Below, piece by piece: positions 1 through 11,500 of a stretch of 64,000 nt of DNA (within the stretch, counting starts at the first letter, position 1; each line of letters opens with the position of its first letter). Under the pieces are notes generated by a model that was not told the origin of the DNA, searched no databases, and saw nothing but the letters and a program-made list of their open reading frames with translations. This DNA is from Stenopsyche tienmushanensis. Taxonomy: Eukaryota > Arthropoda > Insecta > Trichoptera > Stenopsychidae. Both the position numbers and the translations under genes were made by a program. The stretch lies in NCBI GenBank assembly GCA_008973525.1, contig WACJ01000525.1:1860001-1924000 (forward strand), given 5' to 3'.

Positions 1-2220
1 TAGACGTGTAGGGGTAGCTTTACGGCAAAAATTTGCCATCGATGCACGAGTGTATGATGAGACGCTAGACACCCGTCTCTGTCTCGCGATTTTCGGTCCG
101 ATAGGGTTAAACAAAATATGTGCCAATATATCAATATTTCATTCATGCTTCTTAACACATTTCGGGCCGCTATGTTTTGTACAGTGCTGCCTGGAGTCTG
201 CGCGAGTTTCGATGAATTTGCAAAATAATATTTCCTATTTTTCTATCTGATTCTATAACTAGCAAACGGATTGAAACGATTTTTTACTTTATTTTTTAGT
301 GCCTACATAAAAACTTACTGCATAAATTAACATAAATATAACAGTGATTTTCAATATTTGGTATGCATACAAGCCTGATAAACCCAATATTTTAAAAACA
401 GAAATAATATAAAGACCTGATATCCTTGAACTTGATACTTGTGTGTATCTAAAAATGAATATTTTGGGGTTAGTCGTAAGAATCTGAGCTAAAATTAAAC
501 ACAAGAATTTGAGACTCACGCGTATCTTTTGGGATGAAAAGCATATTTCGGTATTTTATAATTTAAATCCTTCAGTACAATTTTGAATTCTATTTTTCAT
601 TGAAATTATAAAAACAAATAGGATTTATATATTATCTTTTGTGCATCAAAAGTTCAAGGTATATAACATGCGTTTTTAATTGAGCGAACCGGAATGAGTT
701 GCGTATAACGATATTGTAGATCAAGATGTTAATAAAATATAAGCTTAAATCGATATAATTTTGCATACCTTTGAAGAAAATTGATATAAATACCACAGAC
801 GGAAATCAGCACAAAGAGGACGACAATAACGACTCGAGGACTGAATGATTACTGTTCATTCATACGATGACCGATAAGCTTTAACAATGGAAGTTATAGT
901 GATTTCTTTGGAATAAGTGACTATTCTCAGTTCTGGGAAATGACAAAGTTGCGGGTAATCGATGACCACAAATGTGTCTTTCACACTATGTTACATTGGA
1001 TCGAATACGGTGGACTTGACAAATGCTTCTGGATGCTATTAATAAAAATGTGGATGTTCAGCAATTGAGCAAAGGCGAAAGATGCGGCATGAATCCATGG
1101 TTTTTGACCTCATGTGCTGATTCGGTCGCTATACCATATGGCATTGAAAGACGTTACATCCTGCATTTTGCAAAGCACATGCTCGATCTAACCCGTTGTA
1201 GTCGTCCACTATTTGATCGCATTGAAACAAATCCAGGTTTTTAGCGCGTTAAAAGCCTCCATCTTCCGAAGGTTTACATATCCTCATGCGTCATCGTAAA
1301 CATTAGGAGCAAGCGTTCCTAAAAAGCGCTCATTTAACCGGATGATATACTATCGAGAATGGACAAGATACCTTTTTTTTTCAATTTGAGGGCCACAAAA
1401 ATAAAAGGTATAGGTAACAGGTGCTTTTTAGGGCTCGCAGGTAGAAGATAGGTGTTCTGCGGTGCGCCCGCCATAGAAAAAATACCTGTCAGTCCTCCTA
1501 GTTATATAAAATGGGGATATGTTTTTTTCACCTGGCCATATTTATGGTCTTTGTGAGGCTCTATAAAAAATATCCAACGTCACTGCCCTGATCAGGTACT
1601 GAAAATAACGAACGAAATGCGCCATCATTCCGGTTTATGGACGCGCTCAGTACCACCAATGTAGGGACATTTCTTCTCGGAGGACCTCACTAACGTCTAC
1701 ATTCCTAATCACGGTGTTATTTTTTCATTTTTCACAAACCACCTCCGTATCATACCAATAAAATGTTTTATTTCGTCGTAATATTTCCACAACAAATTCG
1801 CTAGGAAACGACTCTCGAGAAAACTGCACGCAATAAAGCGATTACGCAATCCAATATTCATCATGTCAAAAGTACGTCCACAATCGCCTCATACTTCAAC
1901 GTTTTAAATTGGATTCATGATAAATAACACGAACAAGTAATAATCTAACAGTAGGTAAAATAAATCAATAATATTACCAATGTACATAATACTGATGGGA
2001 TATTTTAAAATTAAACCCTCTTAAACCCAGCATTTTCTTTTTTCACTGATATGCTCGAGGGTAGGGCTACCACTTATATTCTGCGGTTTTTAAGTGATGA
2101 TGCCTGATCATCAACATTCATACTCTCTAGCTGCAAGGAAATATTTAACGTGCATCCCAACCATTTAGTTGAAAAACTGGTCGAACAAACTTTCAAGACA
2201 CGCAATATAAAATGCTTTGT
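1..2220. other. No supported gene
   Basis: This stretch is mixed AT-rich DNA with somewhat CpG-richer patches at about 1-220 and 1050-1720. Short open frames occur, the longest of interest at 1023-1244 on the plus strand (73 codons), but none has a recognisable domain, splice context or family resemblance that I trust. No RNA gene or complete transposon was seen. Confidence 0.5.
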
Positions 2221-2230
2221 TACTAGCGAA

Positions 2231-2325
2231 TCAATCCCGAGCCAAAATTTCGATCCCGGGATTTCGGGATTGCATTAGACCATCCTGGGATCAGTACCGG
2301 GATCCCGGAACCGAGATTTTTAATT
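2231..2325. repeat. GC-rich repeat with CCCGGGAT motifs
   Basis: Within AT-rich DNA there is a cluster of related words: atcccga, gatcccgggatttcgggat and accgggatcccgg. They contain overlapping palindromes (atcccgggat, ccgggatcccgg). A similar but more degraded cluster (aatcccgggac, agtcccgaaaaattcgg) occurs at about 28930-29010. Such words are common near the ends of insect DNA transposons, but no element borders could be defined here. Confidence 0.4.
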
Positions 2326-2340
2326 GTTTAAGAAATTACA

Positions 2341-2540
2341 TTGATAAATTTGATTAAATGTATTGTTTATGTTTACTTGAAGAAATTGCGTAAAATTGTA
2401 TGCTATCGACAGCGTTTATTTATTTATGTACAAGCTTCATACACGCTGCGACGATCCTGACTGATAAATGGCGGACATGCAAAAATAGCATCTAAATTAA
2501 TAATGATTTGAAATTAGCTCACTACTCAAAGGGTTAAAAT
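2341..2540. repeat. Dispersed repeat, copy 1 (partner at 7194)
   Basis: The left end (aaatgtattgtttatgttta, then cttgaa) and the right end (gcggacatgcaaa, atagcatct, then gaaattagctcactactcaa and aggg) recur in the same order and orientation at 7194-7485. The two copies differ in the middle, with copy 2 longer by roughly 90 bases. No coding potential or terminal inverted repeats were seen, so the class is unknown. Confidence 0.6.
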
Positions 2541-3795
2541 AATATCATTTATGCATTCATTATGGAACACATTTATCAAACTTGAATACACACCATAAAA
2601 TACGCCATAATCTAAAAATATCGTATTAAACACACAACGCGGTGACAAATGACCCGCCCATCTTTAGACAGGCTAAGAAATTATTATGAAAGAATTTCAA
2701 ATGTACATTCCTTTTTGAGTCATCTATGTGTACATCAATCTATCGAATTTAAAAACATATTTATATGGTGGTAAAATGGGATGTGTTTCAGTTGTTCCCA
2801 GCATACCATACTAATTACATGATATACGATTCTCCACATTTTACAATCATCCTGTTTATATAAAATGCTTGAACATATTTCGCTTGAAATATATAAAAAG
2901 GCATGCAACAATAACAATTAAATTTATAGAATGTTCAATGTAAAAATAACCGCAAATCTGATGGACACTTCAGTAGCAATATGATACAAATATTTACATA
3001 TAAACAGTCGGTTCAATGCCTGGACTTAAAACCAACTGCCTGGATTAAAAGGTTCTGGCTTAAGTTCAGATTGTGGACAAATTTGAATGTGTGTATTTTT
3101 CTGTAAAAATATTTTTTGTACATTTTGTGCATACACAAATGTTAGCCTATCTGAAAGATCCCTTTTTGTATTACCTATTTTATTTAATTTATCATTTTTC
3201 AGGGTCTTCTACGGTTTTGCCGCATAAGAAGAAGCTCACAATCTGTTTAATCTGTCAAACGGGCATGACGTATATATACGTCAAACGTAAACGGTATTGA
3301 GTCCTAAAGCAGGTGAGACTTTTTTTGTTGTTTAACGAATGTGTGAGTTGTCAATACATGTTTTGGCGCGAATTTAAGATACGGAGCAAATTGGTTGCAC
3401 TTCGCTAATGTGTGGGGGTGGACATATAATTAGTAAGCGGCGACTAGTACTATAAGGTAAGATTTAAAGGCAAACTTATAGTTTTAAAATTGAAGGATAA
3501 AAAAGATGTATTGATCCTCAGTTCAGACAACATCAAGAAACAGCATTACACCTAAACCCTCACACTTGATGAAAGGGAACACAGGAAAAACTAGAGCCAG
3601 GAAATGTCGAGTTTGTTATAAAAAAAAGGGAAATAATCTACATACTAGTATCCGGATATGTGTATGTATATATTTTATTATTTTAAACTCTGTTTATTAT
3701 TTGTAATTGTTAACTCTTCTATGTTTTTATATCTAAATTGTCTTTTAATTAATTCTAAGCATCGAATAATGCATAAAAAAATCATAAGAATTCAC
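2541..3795. other. No supported gene
   Basis: AT-rich sequence with scattered short open frames on both strands (for example 2735-2917 minus and 3073-3300 plus). None resembles a known family or has convincing splice signals. Confidence 0.5.
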
Positions 3796-3799
3796 GCCA

Positions 3800-4130
3800 G
3801 GCGGGCGGGACGTATAAACACGTCCTAACGAAAATGTGAGCATCCACTGGTCGACCAAATGAGGTAAGCACCCCAGAAATGGTGAAGAAAATCCACAAAA
3901 TGGTATTGAATGGCCGCCGACTGTAAGTACGCGAGCTAGCAGACATGACTGAAAATTTGGACATGAAAAAGCTGTGCGCGAGATGGGTATCCCGTTTGCT
4001 AATAATAGAACAAAAACAGCATCGTGATGATGTTTCAACCGAGTGTTTGGCGATGGTTCATAAATAATAAGGCCGAGTTTTTGTATCAATTCAGGATGAA
4101 ACATCGGTACATCGTTGAAAAAAGGAACAT
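3800..4130 (+). mobile_element. Decayed mariner transposase fragment
   Basis: The plus strand, read with frame breaks, gives the middle of a mariner-type transposase. It starts with GRPNEVSTPEMVKKIHKMVL, continues with NGRRL, a stop and VRELAD, then skips the usual linker and resumes with MKKLCARWVSRLLIIEQKQH. After that come ECLAMVHK and, after a shift, EFLYQF and DETSVH. This is the order known for mariner proteins: the second helix-turn-helix, the WVPRLLT-type linker, then the first Asp of the DDE/D site (DETW). Stops, a deletion and frameshifts show that it is dead. The long minus-strand frame across this interval (3745-4398) is a shadow in its left half. Confidence 0.75.
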
Positions 4131-4294
4131 GTAGACCCTCCACTGTTCCGAGCTGTTTATTAGTCCCGCTATTTGGGACCATGCCAGCCCGCTCAACAAA
4201 AGTGCACAGTGCAAAACCTAAATTTAATATCCATGTCCGCAATGTTACGCTCATTCTCAACTTCGAGTGGTCACGTGCGCGTAAATTAGAAAGA

Positions 4295-4600
4295 TAGATA
4301 AATATTGTTGGCGATCTTATTTGGCGCGAGCCATCTATGTAATTTAGCCTCTGAGGGGGCTTCCGTGGATCGTATAGATAATAGAAAATGCCGCACAAAG
4401 TCCTAAAAGAGGACGGTTTGGCGACAACTTCTGTGTGTCCTACCGGTCCACTTTTCGGATCGCCGTTCTGAACATGCTTACATAACGATGGCGAACTCTT
4501 TGTTACGAAACGAAGCTAGTTCGAAGAAGACTGGTCGGGTGGGTTGTTTGAATTTTACAATCGATCGGCCCGATGTTTAAGGGACAACTGAAGAAAAGAG
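4295..4600 (-). repeat. Inverted dispersed repeat, copy 1 (partner at 54795)
   Basis: On the minus strand this segment matches 54795-55110 of the plus strand over about 280 bases. Shared words include aaacaacccacccga, cagtcttcttcgaac, ccgtcctcttttag and gcggcattttt-like sequence. One reading frame is shared: copy 1 reads DPKSGPVGHTEVVAKPSSF then RTLCGIFYYLYDPR, and copy 2 reads GPKSGPIGHIDLAATPSSF then RSFCGIFYDMYDHE. I do not recognise the family. It lies directly beside the mariner fragment, which may be coincidence. Confidence 0.65.
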
Positions 4601-6800
4601 TCCGTTAAATGGTTTCGTTAAGGGCTTTACAGTATTTTGATAATTGATGAAGTGTGATAATTGATGAAACATTTTCCTTATTTATAAGGTGTTTTTCGAC
4701 TAATCTGATTAAATTTCTTTGGATTGATCCAATCTGCCGTATTTACACATGGGATGCTTTGCATCATCGCCTTAACGTTTTCGGCTTACGCCACTCGGAA
4801 ATGAGCATAAATTTAATTTTTTCGGTGTAAAGAGAAGCTTGCCTGGGCGAGATAAGTGTTTGGGATTCGTTTTCAGATGCGGCAGTGGAATTCTTTATGA
4901 ATGCAAGATCCGACGGGATTTGATGGCGCCTTTCTAGCCTTGTTGAATTTATGAAAAGCGCTTTTTTATGCGGCGCAATACGTTTGGCGGGATTTCTGTT
5001 TACCCTGTAGAATTAACATCTTCGGATCGGTTCGGTGGTGATTCAATTAGGGTTGGGATTCACAAAATGGCTTTCGAAAATAATTAGATTGCGTCGCGCG
5101 ATCTGAGCTTCGCCATGCGAGATACGTCGTCGATTCTTTTTTACGTCGTTCGAAGAAAATCCAAAATGGCGATTTTTTGGGAGATTTTTTGAGCTTTTTT
5201 TTTTAGATACGGTGTCTGGTGTACGTTGCGAAATGAATGATTTATTAGAGCCATTCGCGATTACGTACATTTTTCCCGTTTGCGAAAGTCGTTGATCCAC
5301 ACGTTGCACTATTCGCGCGAATTTGTACACAAGAGCGAAAGAGATGCAAAATAACCGGCCCTGTTTAGAGAATGATGCCTTTTAATGACTAAATTGTGCT
5401 ATTTGGTCGCAAAAATAAACGTGGATTTTAGAATTTATATTGAATTTTTGCATTTTTGTGCATGTAAAATTTTTAGGAAAGTTGTTAATTAGGCTTCAAT
5501 GGCTCCAGGCATTTTTAAATTAGAGTGCATTAATTTTTGTCGTATGGCCGACAAAATGTCTCTTTAGGTCTTTTATATTATGTATGTCGTACAATAATAA
5601 TGTTGGATAATTTAATGTTTGTTCATATTGTTTTAGGGCAATAAATATTTAAATATGTACAAATTAGAGTTTTTTTAGACTATATAAACAATAATTAAAG
5701 ATTTCATTGTCATTATAACCGTTTCATTGTAAAAGCAATTCAAACACTGATGCGACAAACGTCAGCGCCCCAAGTGGCAGCCTAACGCACTAAAATAAAT
5801 TTGAATTCAAATAATTAATTTTTGAACCGAATAAACAAAACCTCTCGCGAGCCTCTCTGCGTAGACTGTTCGCGAATTTAAAAACCGGTAATTCAAAAAT
5901 ATTTGCTCAAATCATTTGGATAAATCAATGAGTCCACCAAAGCGAGTACACGCCCCCGCGGTCCATGCCGCATTCTCAAACTTTAATTATACACTCGCAA
6001 AAAAAACTAACATGACATTTGATCGAAGTTTGAGAAGCGTCGCTCAAATCGATCCAAACACTCGATCGATCGACCCGGATCACGAACGCGACGGAAAACT
6101 TCCCAAAGGCGCCGATTCAAATTTGGCCATAAACACAAACACGACGGCCACGTCCCGCCGACCGATCGGAAAGTTTGTTTCCACGTCGCTTTCGGCGGCC
6201 CATTGTTACCTCCGCGCCAACCCGAGGGATTCTGCCAACCTGTTACTTTCGCAACGACTTATCGCTTCTCAAAGACAAACCAATCCAGATAACCGCGATT
6301 ACACCGAGCACAAGCGGCCAGGTATCGTCGATAACGATCGATCATCGACGAACGCTATTTATCAACGCGCCAAAAATACGCACGATAAATAATAAAATAG
6401 CCATCCGATGATGTCATCGTCGGACCGGTTGCCGGAAAAAACTTTTAGTTTACGTACGATTGAATAATTTTCACCTGCGCGGAACTGTACGCGGAACAAA
6501 CGACACAGACCGCCCCACGGCGACCGTCGGCGAAGAACTGACGTTAGAGAAGTTCATACTCGCGCTCGGCAAACATCGGCTGACTTCGGCTGCGCTCGCC
6601 TCCCAACTTTCAAACTGCCGCTCGGCGAAGCCGTTTAAAATATGAAACAGTTGATCTATAGACTTTTGTTCGGGCAACACACAACTTTCTATGACCCATA
6701 TAATTAAAAATAACACATTTTAAACTAATTCCAATCCTTAATACAACCAAAAAGAGCATAAAACAATATTTTGATCTTCATCCTTTCCCTGATCTAATAA
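4601..6800. other. CpG-richer non-coding stretch
   Basis: Compared with its surroundings, this interval is richer in CpG-containing words, most clearly at about 4730-5340 and 5830-6660 (many cgatcg, cgcg and ggcgcc-like words). A 158-codon open frame (5916-6392 plus) is present, but its composition is uneven and it has no recognisable domain, so I do not call it a gene. A regulatory island, an untranslated first exon or an old repeat are all possible. Confidence 0.4.
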
Positions 6801-6872
6801 TACAATAGACTCTCGATTATCTGAGGGACTGCCGTGGAGAACAAACACGGATAACTGGAAAAAATATTAAAT
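6801..6872 (+). mobile_element. pogo/Tigger-like terminal repeat remnant
   Basis: The sequence ta-caatagactctcgattat, followed by ctgaggg and, about 35 bases later, cacggataactgg, has the form of pogo/Tigger-type transposon ends. In these, a TA target is followed by CAGTAGACTCTCGATTATC-like sequence and an inner GGATAA block. Only one end was found, so this is probably a truncated copy. The assignment rests on family knowledge of the terminal sequence; no transposase is visible. Confidence 0.5.
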
Positions 6873-7193
6873 TTCTACTTGGTTTCGATTATAATATCAT
6901 ATTTACAATACAAATTTTTATTACATAATTTTAATAAAAATTATTTATTAAGAAAAATGCGCATAATTAACCTGTATGCTAGGATGATCGCGAATTTGCG
7001 AGCGAATTTCAATGGATCAGAAAGCGCACTCTTGTACGTTGAGCTCGAAGAGAGACAGAGACGGATACAAAGTAGCGCGGTTCAGTAAATGATCATGGGA
7101 GACAGAGATGGGTGAGCTTCCTGCGTACATCGCGCGATTGTATAGATCGTTAACCCAAATTTATTGACTAATATTGATGTATGAATGATGTAA

Positions 7194-7485
7194 TGAATCG
7201 ATTTCAAATGTATTGTTTGTGTTTACTTGAATAAATCACTAGATATACGAAGTCCGAGTCTCCGAAAAGCGAATCCAGCGTCTCATTGTCACGCATTTTT
7301 ATAACGTCTTGCAAATTTTATATTTATGAACGTCTTTCTACAATGTTTTCCAGATGTCCAAATATCTTTCGGGATCGACCTCGAAACTTGCATTCCTATC
7401 CTTGTCTGCAGAGCTATATTTGCGGACAAGCAAATATAGCATCTACGACTATGAAAATTTTGAATTAGCTCACTACTCAAAGGGA
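7194..7485. repeat. Dispersed repeat, copy 2 (partner at 2341)
   Basis: Same-orientation relative of 2341-2540, sharing aaatgtattgtttgtgttta and cttgaa at the left, and gcggacaagcaaa, tatagcatct and gaattagctcactactcaaa at the right. It contains extra sequence in the middle (about 7240-7420). Small open frames inside it are not conserved between the copies. Confidence 0.6.
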
Positions 7486-8484
7486 AATTACAAGATTAAT
7501 TCTTGTATTTGCGGAATGATAACTTATGTAATGAAAAATTGCCTACACAATTCTGGTATGGTAAATTAGGTCAAATCTAAATCCAAATTTATAACAGAAA
7601 AATAATGGAATTTCACTGATTGAGTATGCGTAAAATTATCCCAAACGTATTCATATTTTTTGTAATGAAATTATCAGAGATTTATATCAATTTTATTGGA
7701 GTAAGATATTTTTCCATCCGGACCAAAACGTGTTAATAAATAGCCTTTGCAATATTTGCTCTACATTTTATTGCAGTTTAGAAAAATACAATATTGAAAT
7801 ATAAATGGAGTTTGGATTTGAATTTGCAAAAGTCACGAACAACAGTCGAGATTGCAAAAGAGCTCTGCTTAAAAAAATCATATTTCATCAATCGGGTGCT
7901 TTGTATCGAATACAAAAGAACTGAATAATGAAGTTGTTATTAACGGAGATAAACAATGAATTTATTAAGAACCAGAAACCAAGGGGTATCAAGTGTAAGT
8001 ATGGGCGTCATTTGTCATCTGTTTGTCTATAGGTAACGCTTTGAAATATATCAGATGACTTATACATGTGTAAAATTGGATATGAACATCAACAGTATAA
8101 TTTTCTATTATCATCGTTTGAGTTAATTAAACTAAAAACTTCAGAAGAAAAATCCTTCACATTATCTAATTGCAAGTGTAAGTTAAGGGGGTTCCCCCTG
8201 GCCCTTTCTAGAATAGGAGAGACATGAACTCAAATTCTCAAAAATGGTCATTTCCAGAAACACTTATTGCACTTTTATGATGATATATATAGCTACAAAT
8301 CTTATATTTGAAAACTTCGTCTTAATCAAGTAAAAGAAATAGTCACTTGTATGAATGTTTCATATGGTTGTACATAAATGTTATGACTTAAAAGGGCAGA
8401 TTTAATATATTATTTTTAAATAACTTTTAATCTGACTTACGATCGTCAGTGCCAATTGGATAAATTAAGAATTTTATAAATTTG
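7486..8484. other. No supported gene
   Basis: AT-rich sequence without any long open frame, RNA-like fold or repeat that I recognise. Confidence 0.5.
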
Positions 8485-8575
8485 ACCTGTAGGTAGTCCC
8501 GCGGCTAAGCGGTTGGACTTGTAACTCAATAATATTGGGTTCAAATCCTACAGGTGTGGCTGGCGACCACATTTT
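8485..8575 (+). repeat. tRNA-like sequence, probably pseudo-tRNA or SINE head
   Basis: The segment has an internal promoter-like A box (gcggctaagcgg), an anticodon-arm-like block (ttggacttgtaactcaa, whose loop cttgtaa would carry anticodon TGT, threonine) and a good B box (gggttcaaatcct). The outer arms acctgtagg and cctacaggt are perfectly complementary. However, spacing to the B box does not allow a normal 7-bp acceptor plus 5-bp T stem, and no CCA-adjacent discriminator geometry fits. I read it as a tRNA-derived element, not a working tRNA gene. A small hairpin-like motif (gtggctggcgaccac) follows. Confidence 0.4.
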
Positions 8576-11500
8576 TAAAACATATATTCGCTATGAAAAA
8601 TCATGTAAAATGAATGGATATAATTCCATAAAAGGGTTTGCTAAAATTCACCTCAAGCTATAAAATGTATCTTATTTTAAACCCCCTGCGGCTCGATGTC
8701 ACGACGTTCATGACTGAAATTGGCAATGTTAATATTATTTTTTGTGATATTTATTTAAATTAGTAATAATGGCAGTATATATCATTTCAGTTTGAATTAT
8801 ATAAATGTATTATATGCCCTTCTTTCTTCTTCTCCCAGTTTTTTTGACGTTAACGTCGGATTACCTGTTAAGTTCTTTCAACAAAATAAGACGACTTTCG
8901 TTCGTGTTGTCTTGAGAGCAGGCGTTTGTTTTGATAATTAAGATACTCGCATCATTCTTATCGTTGACTAATTTTATTATTTCCCCTTGATTGTTCTGGA
9001 TTGGCGTCATTAATCGAGTATAACCACTTCTTTGCAAAATCTACTCCTTCAGAAGTAAACTGGCAGGCTTGCACGGTAACCCTGTCCTATTATTTTCCAA
9101 ACACATTAATAAGCAAAAATAGCTGAACAACAGAAATCAGATACCATGCAAGTTGAACATTAAGAAATATTCAGAAGAAATTAACGAATACTGTGATCTA
9201 TCAATAGTGTTAAGGTTCATTTATAGAACCTGATCCATTATCAAGCTTGTTACACACTGCGGCGGAGCTGATAGAAAAGTGGATTTACATTAGAGCGTAG
9301 CATGTATGTTCTTCCGGTTTGAAAGGGTTAAAAAGTGATAGCATTTTAGCCAGAAGCTTTAGGGCTTCGGACAACTGTATATTTTATTTTAAATTTACAA
9401 AAATGATAATTTAAAGAGGGTTTGAACACCTAAGCTGCAGGTTATATGTTTAGAATGTCATCTTCTTTGATAGGGTGATATTTTGATGATTTCGCACTAT
9501 GTTATCATTCTCTTCTTCTTGATATTCTGCTTCATGAGGCTTATATTATTTTTTAAAGCTAGCATCTTCTGTGTCATTAAAGCTTCTTCGTGTATCGGAA
9601 GTTGAACTATGACGTCTTCCATTGTAATTCTCAGAGTATCATTTAACAAAGAATCATATAACTCTGAGCAAGGAGCGTACGATTTTTATCGAATTCTAGG
9701 AAAGCTCTGAGAAAAATGTTGACTTGAATGTTAAAAACATTGTATTATTATATTATGAGTATGGGAAGCGTTCCCTTGTTAATATTTCATCAAGGATTCG
9801 AGGATAATATGATGGTAGTGATTATGATTTATATGAAACACGTCCCTACATCCTAGATTTTCAAATTTTTACCAATAATATCTATAGTCAACCATTAAGA
9901 ACCTCATATCTTAGATAAGAGTAACAAGATTTATTAAATTCTTTGAAAGCAGTGTGATTAAAATACAGATTATATAACTGTTAATTGAAACTATAAGCCC
10001 ATTTAATATTTATTTATGGTTTTATAACAGTGAAAAAAATGCTTTTTTACCCAGTGCTAAAGTGGCGTTCTGATGCGAAATACAAATCTCCCACAAAGAA
10101 CGTGACTTTGCGAAAAAGGCAAAAAGGCTAGAATAAGCTTCACCAGCCATGGAAACACATTTTTGTAATAATCAGGAGAAAGTGGGAAAGTTTTCACGAT
10201 TGTCTGAAGCATTGACCCCATAATGATCCATCAACACCGAAGTTGATGATCGCAAATGGCGCTCATGAATTGTTCAATTCCATAGAACAGAGCGATCAAT
10301 TCCCATTTTTTTTTGTATTCAAACGTGGTTTATCATAATAAATAAGTTAAGTGCCTTATAAATATTTCATGCAGATTTTAAAATTTCATTTAATTTGATC
10401 CAGAGAACGTGGGAACGTCCAAAACTACACGAAGGAGGAGCGGATCATCAAGTCAATTAAGTTGATGGACAGCTATGGCGATGTATAAATAAGTAAAGAC
10501 GCCTTTTCAGATATAAAATTTGATTGTTGAATTAATTATTCCATTTTAATATCTGGATGATCTTCAATGTACAAAGCCATTGAAATGCTTCAATGAGTAT
10601 CATTCCAAATGTCGTAAATCGAATAATTCAATATAAAACTGCTATCGTATAAAATTAATTATAATTAGTATGAAAGCATCGTGGTGCTTGAATTTCTAAA
10701 TTTAATTAGTACGTTAATTTGATTCGCCAATTAAGCCAAATTTTGAACGGAAGTATCTGAAGATATTGCGAATTTATTATGAAATTATTATGCAATGATG
10801 TTAATGATTCTGCCGAATCGACTCTTTTGTTGCTTCTTCGTTATTGATTTGCTATTTTTGATCTTGGTTCCATTGAATTTACTTCGGTTGTTAAATTACC
10901 ACAAAATCGATTCCATGAGGCCGACCCTAGATGAGTTAATCTATACAGCAAAATTATTCTAGTCTTCGTGGATTGTTCATTAGTTGGTGGAAGACAATGT
11001 TCCGATCAGACTTTGTGGTCATAATCAAACAAGCCAAATGTCAATATCAATCTAAGTCACTCGGATGGAAATCGATAGCGACCGTGTCAGCCATATTTGT
11101 TGAATCAACAAGATTAGTGGGATTAATTAGATGCCTCACAAAGTCCTCCATGGGTCGGCTTTCGATAAACTTGATTAATGCTCCTTCTTCGTAACTTTTT
11201 TTTTAAAATAAAATTTTCCCTCCCTTTTTTAGCCCGTGAAACTTTAAATTATGCTAGCTATAAGGAAATGCGATTCACACGAGTTTCGCCCAAATTCTTT
11301 ACGCCCTTGCGGATCGATTCGTCATTCAAAGAACGAAGACATTCCAGAAAGGATCACATTTTTTAAAGGCGTGCCGAAGACCCGGATTTCTAAAAGAGAT
11401 CCTATAAAAACCACAGTTTTATTCCAAGTTCAATTTAATTTTGTATGCCTTAATTTGACCCTCCAACTGCATATCCGGTCAACATGTGCATTTTATATGG

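Noticed and set aside
923..1244. A possible Kelch-type BACK domain fragment (CVFHTMLHWIEYGG) followed by a 73-codon frame.
   Set aside because: The resemblance is confined to a few residues, needs a frameshift, and is not followed by kelch repeats or splice sites.
3745..4398. A 217-codon minus-strand open frame that looks like a gene by length.
   Set aside because: Its left half is the opposite strand of a clear mariner transposase fragment, and its right half is the dispersed repeat shared with 54.8 kb. The full-length frame is not a single gene.
5916..6392. A 158-codon plus-strand frame.
   Set aside because: No domain, no family resemblance, no splice context, and a sequence dominated by CpG-rich repeats of Asp, Arg, Asn and Ser codons. 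Kept only as part of a CpG-rich island.
8485..8555. Functional tRNA-Thr gene.
   Set aside because: The A and B boxes are present, but a standard acceptor and T stem cannot be formed. It is reported as a tRNA-like repeat instead.
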